NCBI GenBank assembly: GCA_003248935.1
Contig: QFQF01000001.1
Coordinates: 186,001 to 250,000 of the forward strand
From: Sphingobium sp.
GTDB taxonomy: Bacteria; Pseudomonadota; Alphaproteobacteria; Sphingomonadales; Sphingomonadaceae
Length of the DNA: 64,000 bases
Reading direction: 5' to 3'
In this document: positions 17,787 to 26,110 of the stretch, piece by piece
How the letters are laid out: each line of letters starts with the position of its first letter
Numbering within the stretch: the stretch's first letter is position 1
Notes under the pieces: generated by a model
The model's input: the letters and a program-made list of their open reading frames with translations, nothing else
Databases searched by the model: none
What the model was told of the DNA's origin: nothing
Made by a program: the position numbers and the translations under genes

Positions 17787-17812
17787 TGCCATGCCTTTCA
17801 ATATAATCAGGT

Positions 17813-18748
17813 TCAGAGGCGCGCGAGCGCCGCCTCGATATCGTCCATGGTCACTATGCTGGTCACGGTCGCATCGGGCGCGATCCGCTTCACCATCGGT
17901 CCCAGCACCTTGCCGCCCAGTTCGACGAAGTCGGTGACGCCCGCCTCGAACATCGCGGCGATCGATTCCCGCCAGCGCACGCGGCCCGTCACCTGCTCGA
18001 CCAGACGCATGCGGATGTCGTCCGGCGCGGCGATCGGCGCGGCAAGGACGTTCGCGTAGACCGGCAGCAGCGGCGCGCGGATATCCGCCCTGGCCAGCGC
18101 TTCCTCCATCACGTCAGCAGCAGGCTGCATCAGCGGGCAATGGAACGGCGCGGAGACCGGCAGCAGCACACCGCGCTTGATCCCGTGGTCCTTGACCATG
18201 GCCACAGCGCGCTCGATCGCCCCCCGATGGCCGGAAATCACGACCTGCGTCGGGTCATTGTCATTGGCGACGGCACACACCTCGCCCTCCGCCGCCGCGT
18301 CAGCCAGCGCCTGCGCCTTCTCGATATCGGCTCCCAGCAGCGCCGCCATGGCGCCTTCGCCCACCGGCACCGCCGCCTGCATCGCCTGCCCCCGCAGCTT
18401 CAGCAGCCGCGCCGTGGTCGGCACGTCGAGCGCCTCAGCCGCGCAGAGCGCGGTATATTCGCCCAGGCTGTGCCCCGCGACGAAATCGCCCTTGTCGGCG
18501 AGGCGCAGGCCGCCTTCCTTCTCCAGCACGCGCAATGTCGCAATGGCGTTCGCCATAATCGCGGGCTGCGCGTTCTCGGTCAGGGTGAGGTCGCTCTCCG
18601 GTCCCTCGACCATGATGCTGAACAGCTTCTGCGACAGCGCATCGTCGACTTCCTGGAACAGCTCGCGCGCTGCCGGGCTGGCATCGGCCAGCGCCTTGCC
18701 CATGCCCACGGACTGGCTTCCCTGCCCCGGGAAAAGGAACGCCCTCAT
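17813..18748 (-). CDS. fabD: Malonyl-CoA:ACP transacylase (FabD)
   Basis: 311 residues from the ATG at 18748 (MRAFLFPGQGSQ), which is the conserved FabD N-terminus; a longer open frame upstream is not supported. The nucleophile is Ser94 in GHSLGE, and the partner His is in SAPFHCPLM. It loads malonate onto AcpP. First gene of fabD-fabG-acpP-fabF-mltG on the minus strand, divergent from the efflux operon at 18940. Confidence 0.96.
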   Translation of the reverse strand: MRAFLFPGQGSQSVGMGKALADASPAARELFQEVDDALSQKLFSIMVEGPESDLTLTENAQPAIMANAIATLRVLEKEGGLRLADKGDFVAGHSLGEYTALCAAEALDVPTTARLLKLRGQAMQAAVPVGEGAMAALLGADIEKAQALADAAAEGEVCAVANDNDPTQVVISGHRGAIERAVAMVKDHGIKRGVLLPVSAPFHCPLMQPAADVMEEALARADIRAPLLPVYANVLAAPIAAPDDIRMRLVEQVTGRVRWRESIAAMFEAGVTDFVELGGKVLGPMVKRIAPDATVTSIVTMDDIEAALARL

Positions 18749-18939
18749 GACATCATCCTCTTTGGAAAAACCCTTCGGCACCGGACATGCGAAGCGCCCG
18801 GATGCGCTCTGATACACTTTGAGACACAAAAGCCGTTGAGGCCCCGTGCCGATTTCGGCAGGAACTAGACACCCATTGATCCCGGCGCAAGGCCCGCTTG
18901 CGCAGGAATATCGTCCACCTCAGGGAGCCGCCGACCCCA

Positions 18940-20409
18940 GTGCGCCTGACCGTTCGTCATATCCGGGCAATGTCCCTGCCGACGCTGCTCGCCCTCGCCG
19001 GCTGCGCGGCAGGCCCCGATTATCACGCGCCGAACACGGCCTCTCTTGGCGTGCCAGCCGCTTATACCGGCGCGCAGGGCACGCCCGACGCCCCTGTGGA
19101 TGAGGCCGCGCTGGCACAATGGTGGCACGGCTTCAACGATCCCGCGCTCAACGGCCTCATCGATGCGGCCATCGCCAACAACCTCGACATCGTGCAGGCG
19201 CAGGCTCGCCTGAGACAGGCACGCGAAGCGCTCCGGCAAGCCAACGCATCCTTCCTGCCGCAGGTCAGCGGCTCGGCCTCGGGCGGCAAGAATTACCGGA
19301 GCGGCGCCACCAGCGGATTTCAGCTCGACAGCAACGGCAACGTGATCGGCTCCTCGTCCAATCGCTGGAGCAGCACCTATTCGGCCGGCGCCAGCGCCTC
19401 ATGGCAGGTCGATCTGTTCGGTGAACTCTCGCGCAGCGCCGAGGCGGCACGGGCCGATCTCGCCGCCAGCGGCTATGACCTTGCCAATGTGCGCCTGTCG
19501 ATCATCGCCGAGCTGGTCAGCAACTATGTCCAGGCCCGACTGGCGCAGGAGCAGCTGCGCATCGCCCGCGAGACACTGACCAATCAGCAGGACAATTACG
19601 ACATCGCCAGCTGGCGCCTGCAGGCCGGTCTCGTCTCCTCGCTCGATCAGGAGCAGGCCCGCGCCCAGCTCGCGCAGACCGGCGCCACGGTGCCGACGCT
19701 CGAAGCCAATGTGAAGGCGGCGCTGAACCGTATCGCCGTGCTGACCGGACAGGCCCCGGGCGAAGCGACGCGCGCGCTCGAGGCGCAGGCACCGATCCTG
19801 ACGGCACCGGCAGGAATCACCGCCGGAATTCCCGCAGATACATTGAGACAACGGCCTGACGTACGGTCGGCCGAGCGTTCGCTGGCCGCGGCGACGGCGC
19901 GGATCGGCGTCGCCAAGGCGCAGCTTTATCCATCGCTTGGCATCAGCGGCAATATCGGCACCTCGTCGACGGCCTTCAGCAACCTGTTCGACATCATCAC
20001 AGGCGGCGTCTTCGCCAACGTCGCCCAGACGATCTTCGATGGCGGTCGCCTCGCGTCGCAGCTGCGTTCGCAGAAGGCCGCGACCGACGCTGCGTTCGCG
20101 GCTTACAAGGGGACGGTGCTCGGCGCGCTGGAAGACGTCGAGAACGCGATGGCATCCCTCACCGCCGCGCGTGAGCGCGAAACCCAGTTCGCGACCGCGC
20201 TGGAGGCTTCGACCAACGCGGCGATCCTCGCCCGCAGCCAGTATCAGGCCGGGCTCACCGATTTCCAGACGCTGCTCACCGCCGAGCAGACCCTTCTTTC
20301 CGCGCGCAATTCCCAGGCAAGCGCGCGATCCGACGAAGTCCTGGCCGTTGCCCAGCTGTACAGCGCGCTCGGCGGAGGATGGCAGAACATGGATGGACGG
20401 CCGCAATGA
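18940..20409 (+). CDS. Efflux outer membrane lipoprotein, NodT/OprM family
   Basis: 489 residues from a GTG at 18940; the upstream TTG would add an implausible N-terminus. The signal peptide ends with LAGC, predicting lipidation at Cys22. Two repeated TolC-like domains follow; the helix hairpin motifs (QARLRQAREALRQANASFLPQV; PDVRSAERSLAAATARIGVAKAQLYPSL) are typical of NodT-family channels. It is first in an operon with a MacA-type adaptor, ATPase and permease, hence the outer membrane exit duct. The stop overlaps the adaptor start (ATGA). Confidence 0.9.
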   Translation: MRLTVRHIRAMSLPTLLALAGCAAGPDYHAPNTASLGVPAAYTGAQGTPDAPVDEAALAQWWHGFNDPALNGLIDAAIANNLDIVQAQARLRQAREALRQANASFLPQVSGSASGGKNYRSGATSGFQLDSNGNVIGSSSNRWSSTYSAGASASWQVDLFGELSRSAEAARADLAASGYDLANVRLSIIAELVSNYVQARLAQEQLRIARETLTNQQDNYDIASWRLQAGLVSSLDQEQARAQLAQTGATVPTLEANVKAALNRIAVLTGQAPGEATRALEAQAPILTAPAGITAGIPADTLRQRPDVRSAERSLAAATARIGVAKAQLYPSLGISGNIGTSSTAFSNLFDIITGGVFANVAQTIFDGGRLASQLRSQKAATDAAFAAYKGTVLGALEDVENAMASLTAARERETQFATALEASTNAAILARSQYQAGLTDFQTLLTAEQTLLSARNSQASARSDEVLAVAQLYSALGGGWQNMDGRPQ

Positions 20410-21982
20410 CCGACAGCACGACCCCCGAAAATCAGGCCCCCGGCAATGAGGAAAGCCTGGACGATTTCCTTGGTACCCGGCCGGAAAAGCCGTGGCGCAA
20501 ATGGGTAAAATGGGGCGTCATCGGGCTTGTCCTGTTTCTCCTCGTCTTCCTCCTGTCCCGCTGTTTCTCGTCGGGCGATCAGCCCAATTATGCCACGCGC
20601 GAGGCACGCAAGGGCGACCTCACGGTCACCGTGTCCGCTACCGGCAACCTGAAACCGATCAATCAGGTCGACGTCGGTTCGGAACAGTCGGGCAAGATCA
20701 CCGATGTGTATGTCGACGTGAACGACCGGGTGACAAAGGGCCAGAAGCTGGCGGAGGTGGACACCCGCCGCTTGATCGATTCGGTCAACCAGTCGCGTGC
20801 GCAGGTCTCCTCTTCCCAGGCGGGCGTGACGCAGGCCCGCGCGAACCTTGCCTCGCCAAGGCAACGCTCGACCGGCAGGAGAATGTCTACAAGCTTTCCG
20901 GCGGCCGCGTCCCCTCCAAGACGGAGATGGACAGCGCCCGTGCAACCTATGAACAGGCTGTCGCGTCCCTCCGCTCGTCCGAGGCGCAGGTACAAGTATC
21001 CAACGCCCAGCTTTCCACGGCCCAGACCAACCTGTCGATCTCGCAGATCGTTTCGCCGGTAAACGGCGTCGTCCTCTCCCGCGATATCGAGCCGGGTCAG
21101 ACCGTCGCCGCGTCACTGAATGCGCCGGTGCTCTTCACCCTTGCCGAGGATCTCACCAAGATGGAGGTCGAGGTTTCGGTGGATGAGGCCGATGTCGGCC
21201 AGGTCAAGGAAGGGCAATCCGCGACCTTCGCCGTCGACGCCTTCCCCGGCCGGCAATTCCCGGCAAAGGTCACACGCGTGAACGTGGGCTCCAACAGCTC
21301 CAGCAGTTCGTCGTCGTCCTCCTCCTCGTCGTCGAGTAGCAGTTCCAGCAGTTCGACCGGCTCGGTCGTCGCCTATACCGCCGTGTTGTCGGTCGACAAT
21401 AATGACGGGATCCTGCGCCCCGGCATGACGGCGACGGCCGACATCGTGACACAGGAACTGCACGATGTGCTGCTCATCCCCAACGCAGCGCTCCGCTTCA
21501 AGCCGAGCAGCAGCTCACAGGGAGGCGGCATCACGAGCCAGATACTGCCCGGCCCCCGCTTCCGTCAGGGCAGCAACCGGCAGGTCAGCATCGGCGCCGG
21601 CAGCAGCCAGACGATCTACGTCACCGGCGACGACGGCAAGCCGAAGGCGATCCAGATCACGGTCGGCGCCAGCGACGGTTCCCGTACCGTCGTGACCGGC
21701 GGCGACCTGAAGCCGGGCATGCGCGTCATCACTGGACAGCTCGCCGCCGGGCAACAGCAGCCGGCTGAAGATCAGGCACAGGGCAATAACGGCGATCATC
21801 AGAAGGCGCAGGGCGACCGCAAGGCTCAGGACCAGAACCGTTCCACCGACGGCAGCCCTGCAACAATGAACGCGCTTGGCAATTCGAGCGAAGCCTCGTC
21901 CACGAAGGCGCCCGCCGCCCCGTCCGGCAAGCCCACGCAGGGCGAGGAGCCGCGCGGCACGGGACGCCAGAGCGGGACCTGA
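20406..21982 (+). pseudogene. MacA-type periplasmic adaptor gene with an apparent one-base frameshift
   Basis: The protein begins at ATG 20406 (ATGA overlap with the outer membrane gene): a cytoplasmic lead, a membrane anchor (residues ~37-54) and a lipoyl-like start (GDLTVTVSATGNLKPINQVDVG). Near 20853-20857 the meaningful frame changes: upstream reads ...QARANLA, downstream continues as AKATLDRQENVYKL. One missing base in a TCG(G)CC context would restore a ~526-residue adaptor with coiled coil and beta-barrel. The barrel contains 20 consecutive serines (21296-21355) and the C-terminal tail is Gln/Ser/Pro-rich. No slippery heptamer is visible, so a real mutation or a sequencing error is likelier than programmed frameshifting. 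Confidence 0.8.
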
Positions 21983-21985
21983 CGC

Positions 21986-22687
21986 ATGGCTGATGATCCG
22001 ATCATTTCCCTGCGCGGCGTCACCAAGGTCTACGGCAGCGGCCCCACCGCCTTTCAGGCACTCAAGGGCATCGATCTCGACATCTCCGAGGGCGATTTCG
22101 TCGCCGTCATGGGGCCCTCCGGGTCGGGCAAGTCCACCACGATGAATATCCTGGGCTGCCTCGACGTGCCTTCGGGCGGCACGTTCCTGTTCAAGGGGCG
22201 GCATGTCGAGACGCTCGACCGCGACCAGCGCGCGCTGCTGCGCCGCCGTTACCTCGGCTTCGTGTTCCAGGGCTTCAACCTCCTGTCGCGCACCACCGCG
22301 CTGGAGAATGTCGAACTGCCCCTGCTCTATCGTGGGGAGGACAAGAAGGCGCGCTATGACGCAGGCATGGCCGCTCTCGACAAGGTTGGCCTGAAGGACT
22401 GGTGGGACCATACGCCCGCCGAGCTTTCCGGCGGACAGCAGCAGCGCGTGGCGATCGCCCGCGCCATCGTCACGCAACCCGCCGTCCTCCTCGCCGACGA
22501 GCCGACCGGCAATCTCGATTCCGAGCGTTCGGTGGAGATCATGGAACTGCTGACCGACCTCAACCGCAACAGCGGCATCACCGTCCTGATGGTCACGCAC
22601 GAACCCGACATGGCGGCCTTCGCGCGCACGATCGTGCATTTCAAGGACGGTCTGGTCGAGCGGATCGAGACGGGAGGAACCGCCTGA
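21986..22687 (+). CDS. MacB/LolD-type ABC transporter ATP-binding protein
   Basis: 233 residues. Walker A GPSGSGKST at ~39-47, signature LSGGQQQRVAIARA, Walker B VLLADEPTGNLDSE, and H-loop VTHEPD. The EPTGNLD form is characteristic of the MacB/LolD/FtsE group. It powers the tripartite efflux system encoded by its neighbours. It starts 3 bp after the adaptor frame and overlaps the permease gene by one base (TGATG). The permease is encoded separately here, whereas E. coli MacB is a single fused protein. Confidence 0.93.
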   Translation: MADDPIISLRGVTKVYGSGPTAFQALKGIDLDISEGDFVAVMGPSGSGKSTTMNILGCLDVPSGGTFLFKGRHVETLDRDQRALLRRRYLGFVFQGFNLLSRTTALENVELPLLYRGEDKKARYDAGMAALDKVGLKDWWDHTPAELSGGQQQRVAIARAIVTQPAVLLADEPTGNLDSERSVEIMELLTDLNRNSGITVLMVTHEPDMAAFARTIVHFKDGLVERIETGGTA

Positions 22688-23892
22688 TGCTCGGCACGAC
22701 GATCACCCTCGCCTTCCGCGCGATCATGCGGCACAAGCTGCGCTCCTTCCTGACGACGCTGGGCATCATCATCGGCGTGGCGGCGGTGGTGACGATGGTC
22801 ACGCTCGGCAACGGCGCGACCGCGGCTGTGCGCGAGCAGATCAGTTCGCTCGGCGCCAATGTCCTCCAGCTCCGCCCCGGCCAGGGTTTCGGCCGCGGCG
22901 GCGGCGGCCCTCGCCCGCCCGACTTCAAGCCGCAGGACCTGACCGCGATCCAGAACCAGCTGACCGGCGTGCGCGCCGTCGCGCCCGTCGTGCAGTCGAG
23001 CGGCACCGCGATCTATGAGGGCAGCAACTGGTCCACCACCGTCTACGGCACGACCTCCGATTATTCGGAGGTCCAGCAATGGAAGGTCGCCACCGGCCGC
23101 CTGTTCCTGCCCGAGGAGGAGGAGGCGGGCCGCCCGGTCTGCATCATCGGCAACACGATCAAGACCAACCTGTTCCAGGGCAACGACCCCGTCGGCAAGC
23201 GGATGCGCATCAAGGGCGTATCGTGTCAGGTGATCGGCGTGCTCTCGACGCGGGGACAGGGTGGCTTTGGCGATCAGGACGATGTCGTCGTCATGCCAAT
23301 CAAGTTCGTCCAGCGCCGCTTCACCGGCGACCGCGACATCAGCCAGATCATGATCGCGGTCGACGACGCCTATGACACCACGGTCGTTCAGAAGAGCCTT
23401 GAGCAACTGATGCGCGAGCGGCGGAAGATCAAGGCCGGATCGGATGACAATTTCAACGTCTTCGACACCAAGCAGATTTCGGACACGCTGACCGGCACCA
23501 CCACCATCCTGACGCAGATCGTCGCGGCAGTGGCCGCTATATCCCTGCTCGTCGGCGGCATCGGCATCATGAACATCATGCTGGTGTCGGTGACCGAACG
23601 CACGCGGGAGATCGGCATCCGCCTCGCCATCGGCGCCGTCGCGCGGGAGGTGCTGCTGCAGTTCCTTGTCGAGGCGATCGTGCTTTCGTGCCTGGGCGGC
23701 CTGATCGGCCTCTTCCTCGCCCTGATCGCCTCGGTCGTGATCGCCCCGTTGATGCAGGTGCCTTTCCTGTTCAATGTCCAGGTAAACCTGATCGCGTTCC
23801 TCTTCTCCGCCGCGATCGGTGTCGTGTTCGGCTACTTCCCGGCACGGCGGGCGGCGGCGCTGAACCCCATCGACGCCCTGCGGCACGAATAG
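22687..23892 (+). CDS. MacB-type ABC transporter permease
   Basis: 401 residues from ATG 22687, preceded by GGGAGGA. The layout is one N-terminal helix (SFLTTLGIIIGVAAVVTMVTL), a large periplasmic MacB-PCD domain (~55-265) with a Gly/Arg/Pro insert (GRGGGGPRPPDF), and three C-terminal helices beginning with SLLVGGIGIMNIMLVSV. The end ARRAAALNPIDALRHE is the standard FtsX/MacB C-terminus. Likely substrates of this class include macrolides, lipopeptides or cell-envelope molecules; none can be named. Confidence 0.93.
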   Translation: MLGTTITLAFRAIMRHKLRSFLTTLGIIIGVAAVVTMVTLGNGATAAVREQISSLGANVLQLRPGQGFGRGGGGPRPPDFKPQDLTAIQNQLTGVRAVAPVVQSSGTAIYEGSNWSTTVYGTTSDYSEVQQWKVATGRLFLPEEEEAGRPVCIIGNTIKTNLFQGNDPVGKRMRIKGVSCQVIGVLSTRGQGGFGDQDDVVVMPIKFVQRRFTGDRDISQIMIAVDDAYDTTVVQKSLEQLMRERRKIKAGSDDNFNVFDTKQISDTLTGTTTILTQIVAAVAAISLLVGGIGIMNIMLVSVTERTREIGIRLAIGAVAREVLLQFLVEAIVLSCLGGLIGLFLALIASVVIAPLMQVPFLFNVQVNLIAFLFSAAIGVVFGYFPARRAAALNPIDALRHE

Positions 23893-23926
23893 GCGTGCCA
23901 TCCCGCACGCCTGTTCGTGCTGTCGT

Positions 23927-24328
23927 TCAGAATCCGACGCGCAGCCCGACCCCGTAATAATGGTCGCCAACATTGCCTTTCAGGCGAAGGAACGGCGCCA
24001 GCGGCACGCTGGCCGTGCCGTAAAGCCGGGCCTTGTCGCCGCTGAGGCGCACGCCGCCGCCCACTTCGGCGAAGGCGGGAATGGTGTAGGTTACCTCCCC
24101 CTTCGCATAGAAGCTCGTGTCCCCATCGTGCAGGAACGCGCCGACAATGGGACGGACGGCAAAGCCGCCGCTCCCGGTTTCCAGCCCGCCGCCCAGTTCG
24201 GTGCCCCAGTCGCCCTGGGCATGCACATAGTTGCCCTCCAGCACGATGCCGCGCGCCTGCGCCGCCGGGGCGATCCCCGCAAGAGACAGGAGCAAAGCGG
24301 CGAAGAAAGAAAGGCTGCGGATCAACAT
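23927..24328 (-). CDS. Small outer membrane beta-barrel-like protein, unknown function
   Basis: 133 residues. A clear signal peptide (SLSFFAALLLSLAGIAPAAQA) is followed by alternating polar/hydrophobic strands and a C-terminal phenylalanine (GVGLRVGF), the pattern of outer membrane barrels. It somewhat resembles YfaZ-like proteins, but I cannot assign a family. It converges on the efflux permease gene (34 bp gap) and is divergent from rpsF. Confidence 0.72.
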   Translation of the reverse strand: MLIRSLSFFAALLLSLAGIAPAAQARGIVLEGNYVHAQGDWGTELGGGLETGSGGFAVRPIVGAFLHDGDTSFYAKGEVTYTIPAFAEVGGGVRLSGDKARLYGTASVPLAPFLRLKGNVGDHYYGVGLRVGF

Positions 24329-24594
24329 CTTGAAAAAGCTCCCGGAACATCGCCAAAGGCGTTGCTCCGTCCGCTATTCCCCCCTTCATTCATCGACAAG
24401 CGCCAAGGGACGAAGCGAATCGGATGAACGGCGGACCGAATCAGCTGCACCGCACTTGCATTCGCACTGCTTTTCGGTCATAGGCGCCGCTTCGCGGACG
24501 GCCGGGCTATTCCGGTTTTCGTGAAACTATGACGACAGCCGGAGGGGCGACCGCATGGGGCGGCGTCAGCGATCGGCCAAGATGAGGTAAGACC
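24329..24594. promoter_or_regulatory. Divergent region upstream of rpsF, possible structured leader
   Basis: 266 bp without a gene. The last ~110 bp before rpsF can form paired segments: GGCCG near 24500 with CGGCC near 24573, and a local CCGG...CCGG pair. rpsF operons in many phyla carry an S6:S18-binding leader that mediates feedback. The match here is only suggestive and was not modelled. Confidence 0.35.
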
Positions 24595-25032
24595 ATGGCT
24601 CTTTACGAGCACGTGTTCCTTGCGCGCCAGGATCTGGCACAGGCGCAGGTGGACGCGCTGGCGGAAACCGCCACCCAGATTATCGAAGCGAACAACGGCA
24701 AGGTCGTGAAGACCGAGAATTGGGGCCTGCGCTCGCTCGCCTACAAGATCGCCAAGAATCGCAAGGCGCACTATGTGCTGCTGAACATCGACGCCCCCGC
24801 CGGCGTCGTTGCCGAGCTGGAGCGCCAGACCCAGATCAACGAGGACATCATCCGCTACATGACCGTCAAGGTCGATGAGCTGGAAGCTGGTCCGTCGGTC
24901 ATGATGCGCAAGCAGGAGCGCAGCGGCCGTGGCGAACGCGGTGAGCGTGGCGACCGTGGCCCCCGCGAGGATCGCGGTCCGCGCGAAGATCGTGGCCCGC
25001 GTCGCGACCGTGAAACCGCCGACGGCGAATAA
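24595..25032 (+). CDS. rpsF: 30S ribosomal protein S6
   Basis: 145 residues. The N-terminal S6 domain (residues 1-~100; YEHVFLARQDLAQAQVDAL, NWGLRSLAYKIAKNRKAHY) is followed by an Arg/Gly/Asp/Glu repeat tail (RGDRGPREDRGP units, ~107-145) longer than in E. coli. S6 binds S18 on the 30S platform. GAGGTAAG lies upstream. First gene of rpsF-rpsR-rplI. Confidence 0.98.
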   Translation: MALYEHVFLARQDLAQAQVDALAETATQIIEANNGKVVKTENWGLRSLAYKIAKNRKAHYVLLNIDAPAGVVAELERQTQINEDIIRYMTVKVDELEAGPSVMMRKQERSGRGERGERGDRGPREDRGPREDRGPRRDRETADGE

Positions 25033-25046
25033 GGAGTTTCAGGACT

Positions 25047-25271
25047 ATGGCACGCCCCTTTTTCCGCCGCCGCAAGAGCTGCCCCTTCGCCGCGAAGGAT
25101 GCGCCCAAGATCGACTATAAGGACGTTCGTCTGCTGCAGGGCTTCGTTTCGGAGCGCGGCAAGATCGTCCCGAGCCGTATCACGGCCGTCAGCACCAAGA
25201 AGCAGCGCGAGCTCGCCCAGGCGATCAAGCGCGCCCGTCACCTGGGCCTCCTGCCCTACATCGTGAAGTGA
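25047..25271 (+). CDS. rpsR: 30S ribosomal protein S18
   Basis: 74 residues. Basic protein with the S18 core: CPF near the N-terminus, IDYKDVRLLQGFVSERGKIVPSRI, and KKQRELAQAIKRARHLGLLP. Binds next to S6 on the 30S platform. It lies 14 bp after rpsF with an AAGGAG site. Confidence 0.98.
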   Translation: MARPFFRRRKSCPFAAKDAPKIDYKDVRLLQGFVSERGKIVPSRITAVSTKKQRELAQAIKRARHLGLLPYIVK

Positions 25272-25284
25272 GGGAGTAGGACTC

Positions 25285-25881
25285 ATGGAAATCATTCTGC
25301 TCGAGAGGATCGAGAAGCTCGGCGCCATCGGTGACATCGTCACCGTGAAGGACGGCTATGCCCGTAACTTCCTGCTGCCGAACAAGAAGGCGCTGCGTTC
25401 GAACGCCGCCAACAAGAAGGTGTTCGAGGCGAACCGCGCCAAGATCGAGGCTGACAACGCCTCCCGCCGTGGCGACGCCGAAACCGCATCGAAGGACATC
25501 GAGGGCAAGCAGGTCGTCCTGATCCGCCAGTCGTCGAACGCCGGTGCGCTGTACGGCTCGGTTTCGGTCCGCGACATCGTCGAGGCGCTCGACGCTGACG
25601 GCGTCAAGGGCGTGACCAAGGCGATGGTCGTCCTGGAGCGTCCGATCAAGACCGTCGGCCTGTTCGACGTCAAGGTCGCCCTCCACCCGGAGGTTGCCGT
25701 GACGATCCAGGTGAACGTCGCCCGTTCGCCCGAGGAAGCCGACCTTCAGAAGGACGGCGTCGATGTCATGGCCTCGCTGTTCGAGCGCGAGGAATCGGGC
25801 TTCACCGAGGATTACGATCCGAACGCCGAACCCGGCGAAATCGCAGCGGAGCCCGCCGCGACGGAGGAAGACGAAGCCTGA
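25285..25881 (+). CDS. rplI: 50S ribosomal protein L9, with long acidic C-terminal tail
   Basis: 198 residues; L9 is usually ~150. The N-domain is typical (MEIILLERIEKLGAIGDIVTVKDGYARNFLLP) and the C-domain extends to about residue 150. The extra ~45 residues are acidic (ESGFTEDYDPNAEPGEIAAE). L9 spans the ribosome and influences frame maintenance. Last gene of the operon, followed by a strong terminator. Confidence 0.97.
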   Translation: MEIILLERIEKLGAIGDIVTVKDGYARNFLLPNKKALRSNAANKKVFEANRAKIEADNASRRGDAETASKDIEGKQVVLIRQSSNAGALYGSVSVRDIVEALDADGVKGVTKAMVVLERPIKTVGLFDVKVALHPEVAVTIQVNVARSPEEADLQKDGVDVMASLFEREESGFTEDYDPNAEPGEIAAEPAATEEDEA

Positions 25882-25909
25882 TCGCTTCGTTCGAACCCAA
25901 GGATTTCGA

Positions 25910-25943
25910 AAAGGGGTCGTCCGGGCAACCGGCCGGCCCCTTT
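25910..25943 (+). terminator. Intrinsic terminator after rplI
   Basis: AAAGGGG (25910-25916) pairs with CCCCTTT (25937-25943), with an inner CCGG-GCAA-CCGG tetraloop stem. It ends in a short T-rich run (TTTCCTTTTCC). Confidence 0.85.
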
Positions 25944-25951
25944 CCTTTTCC

Positions 25952-25987
25952 GGCCCCATTTTTTTGGCCCCATTTTTTTTGGCCCAT
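25952..25987. repeat. Tandem GGCCCCA-T(7-8) repeats
   Basis: Two copies of GGCCCCA followed by 7 and 8 Ts, then a third partial GGCCCA, directly after the rplI terminator. It has no coding role. It may reinforce transcription termination. Confidence 0.75.
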
Positions 25988-26029
25988 GCCTTTTCCGGCA
26001 ACGTCATGATTCTCACATGTTCATCGCGC

Positions 26030-26050
26030 GCGCCGTAACCGCGCCGTAAC
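26030..26050. repeat. Direct repeat GCGCCGTAAC x2 upstream of the ATP-grasp gene
   Basis: GCGCCGTAAC occurs at 26030-26039 and 26041-26050, an 11-bp period consistent with one helical turn, 60 bp before the start codon. It could be an operator. No regulator is known. Confidence 0.4.
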
Positions 26051-26110
26051 GCGCGGGTCACCGCCACGTCACCGATCCCCCCTATTTCCACCGGAAACAG
26101 GGAGCCATGC

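Noticed and set aside
20853..20857. Programmed ribosomal frameshift in the adaptor gene
   Set aside because: No slippery heptamer or obvious stimulatory hairpin is seen; efflux adaptors are not known for recoding. A mutation or read error is simpler.
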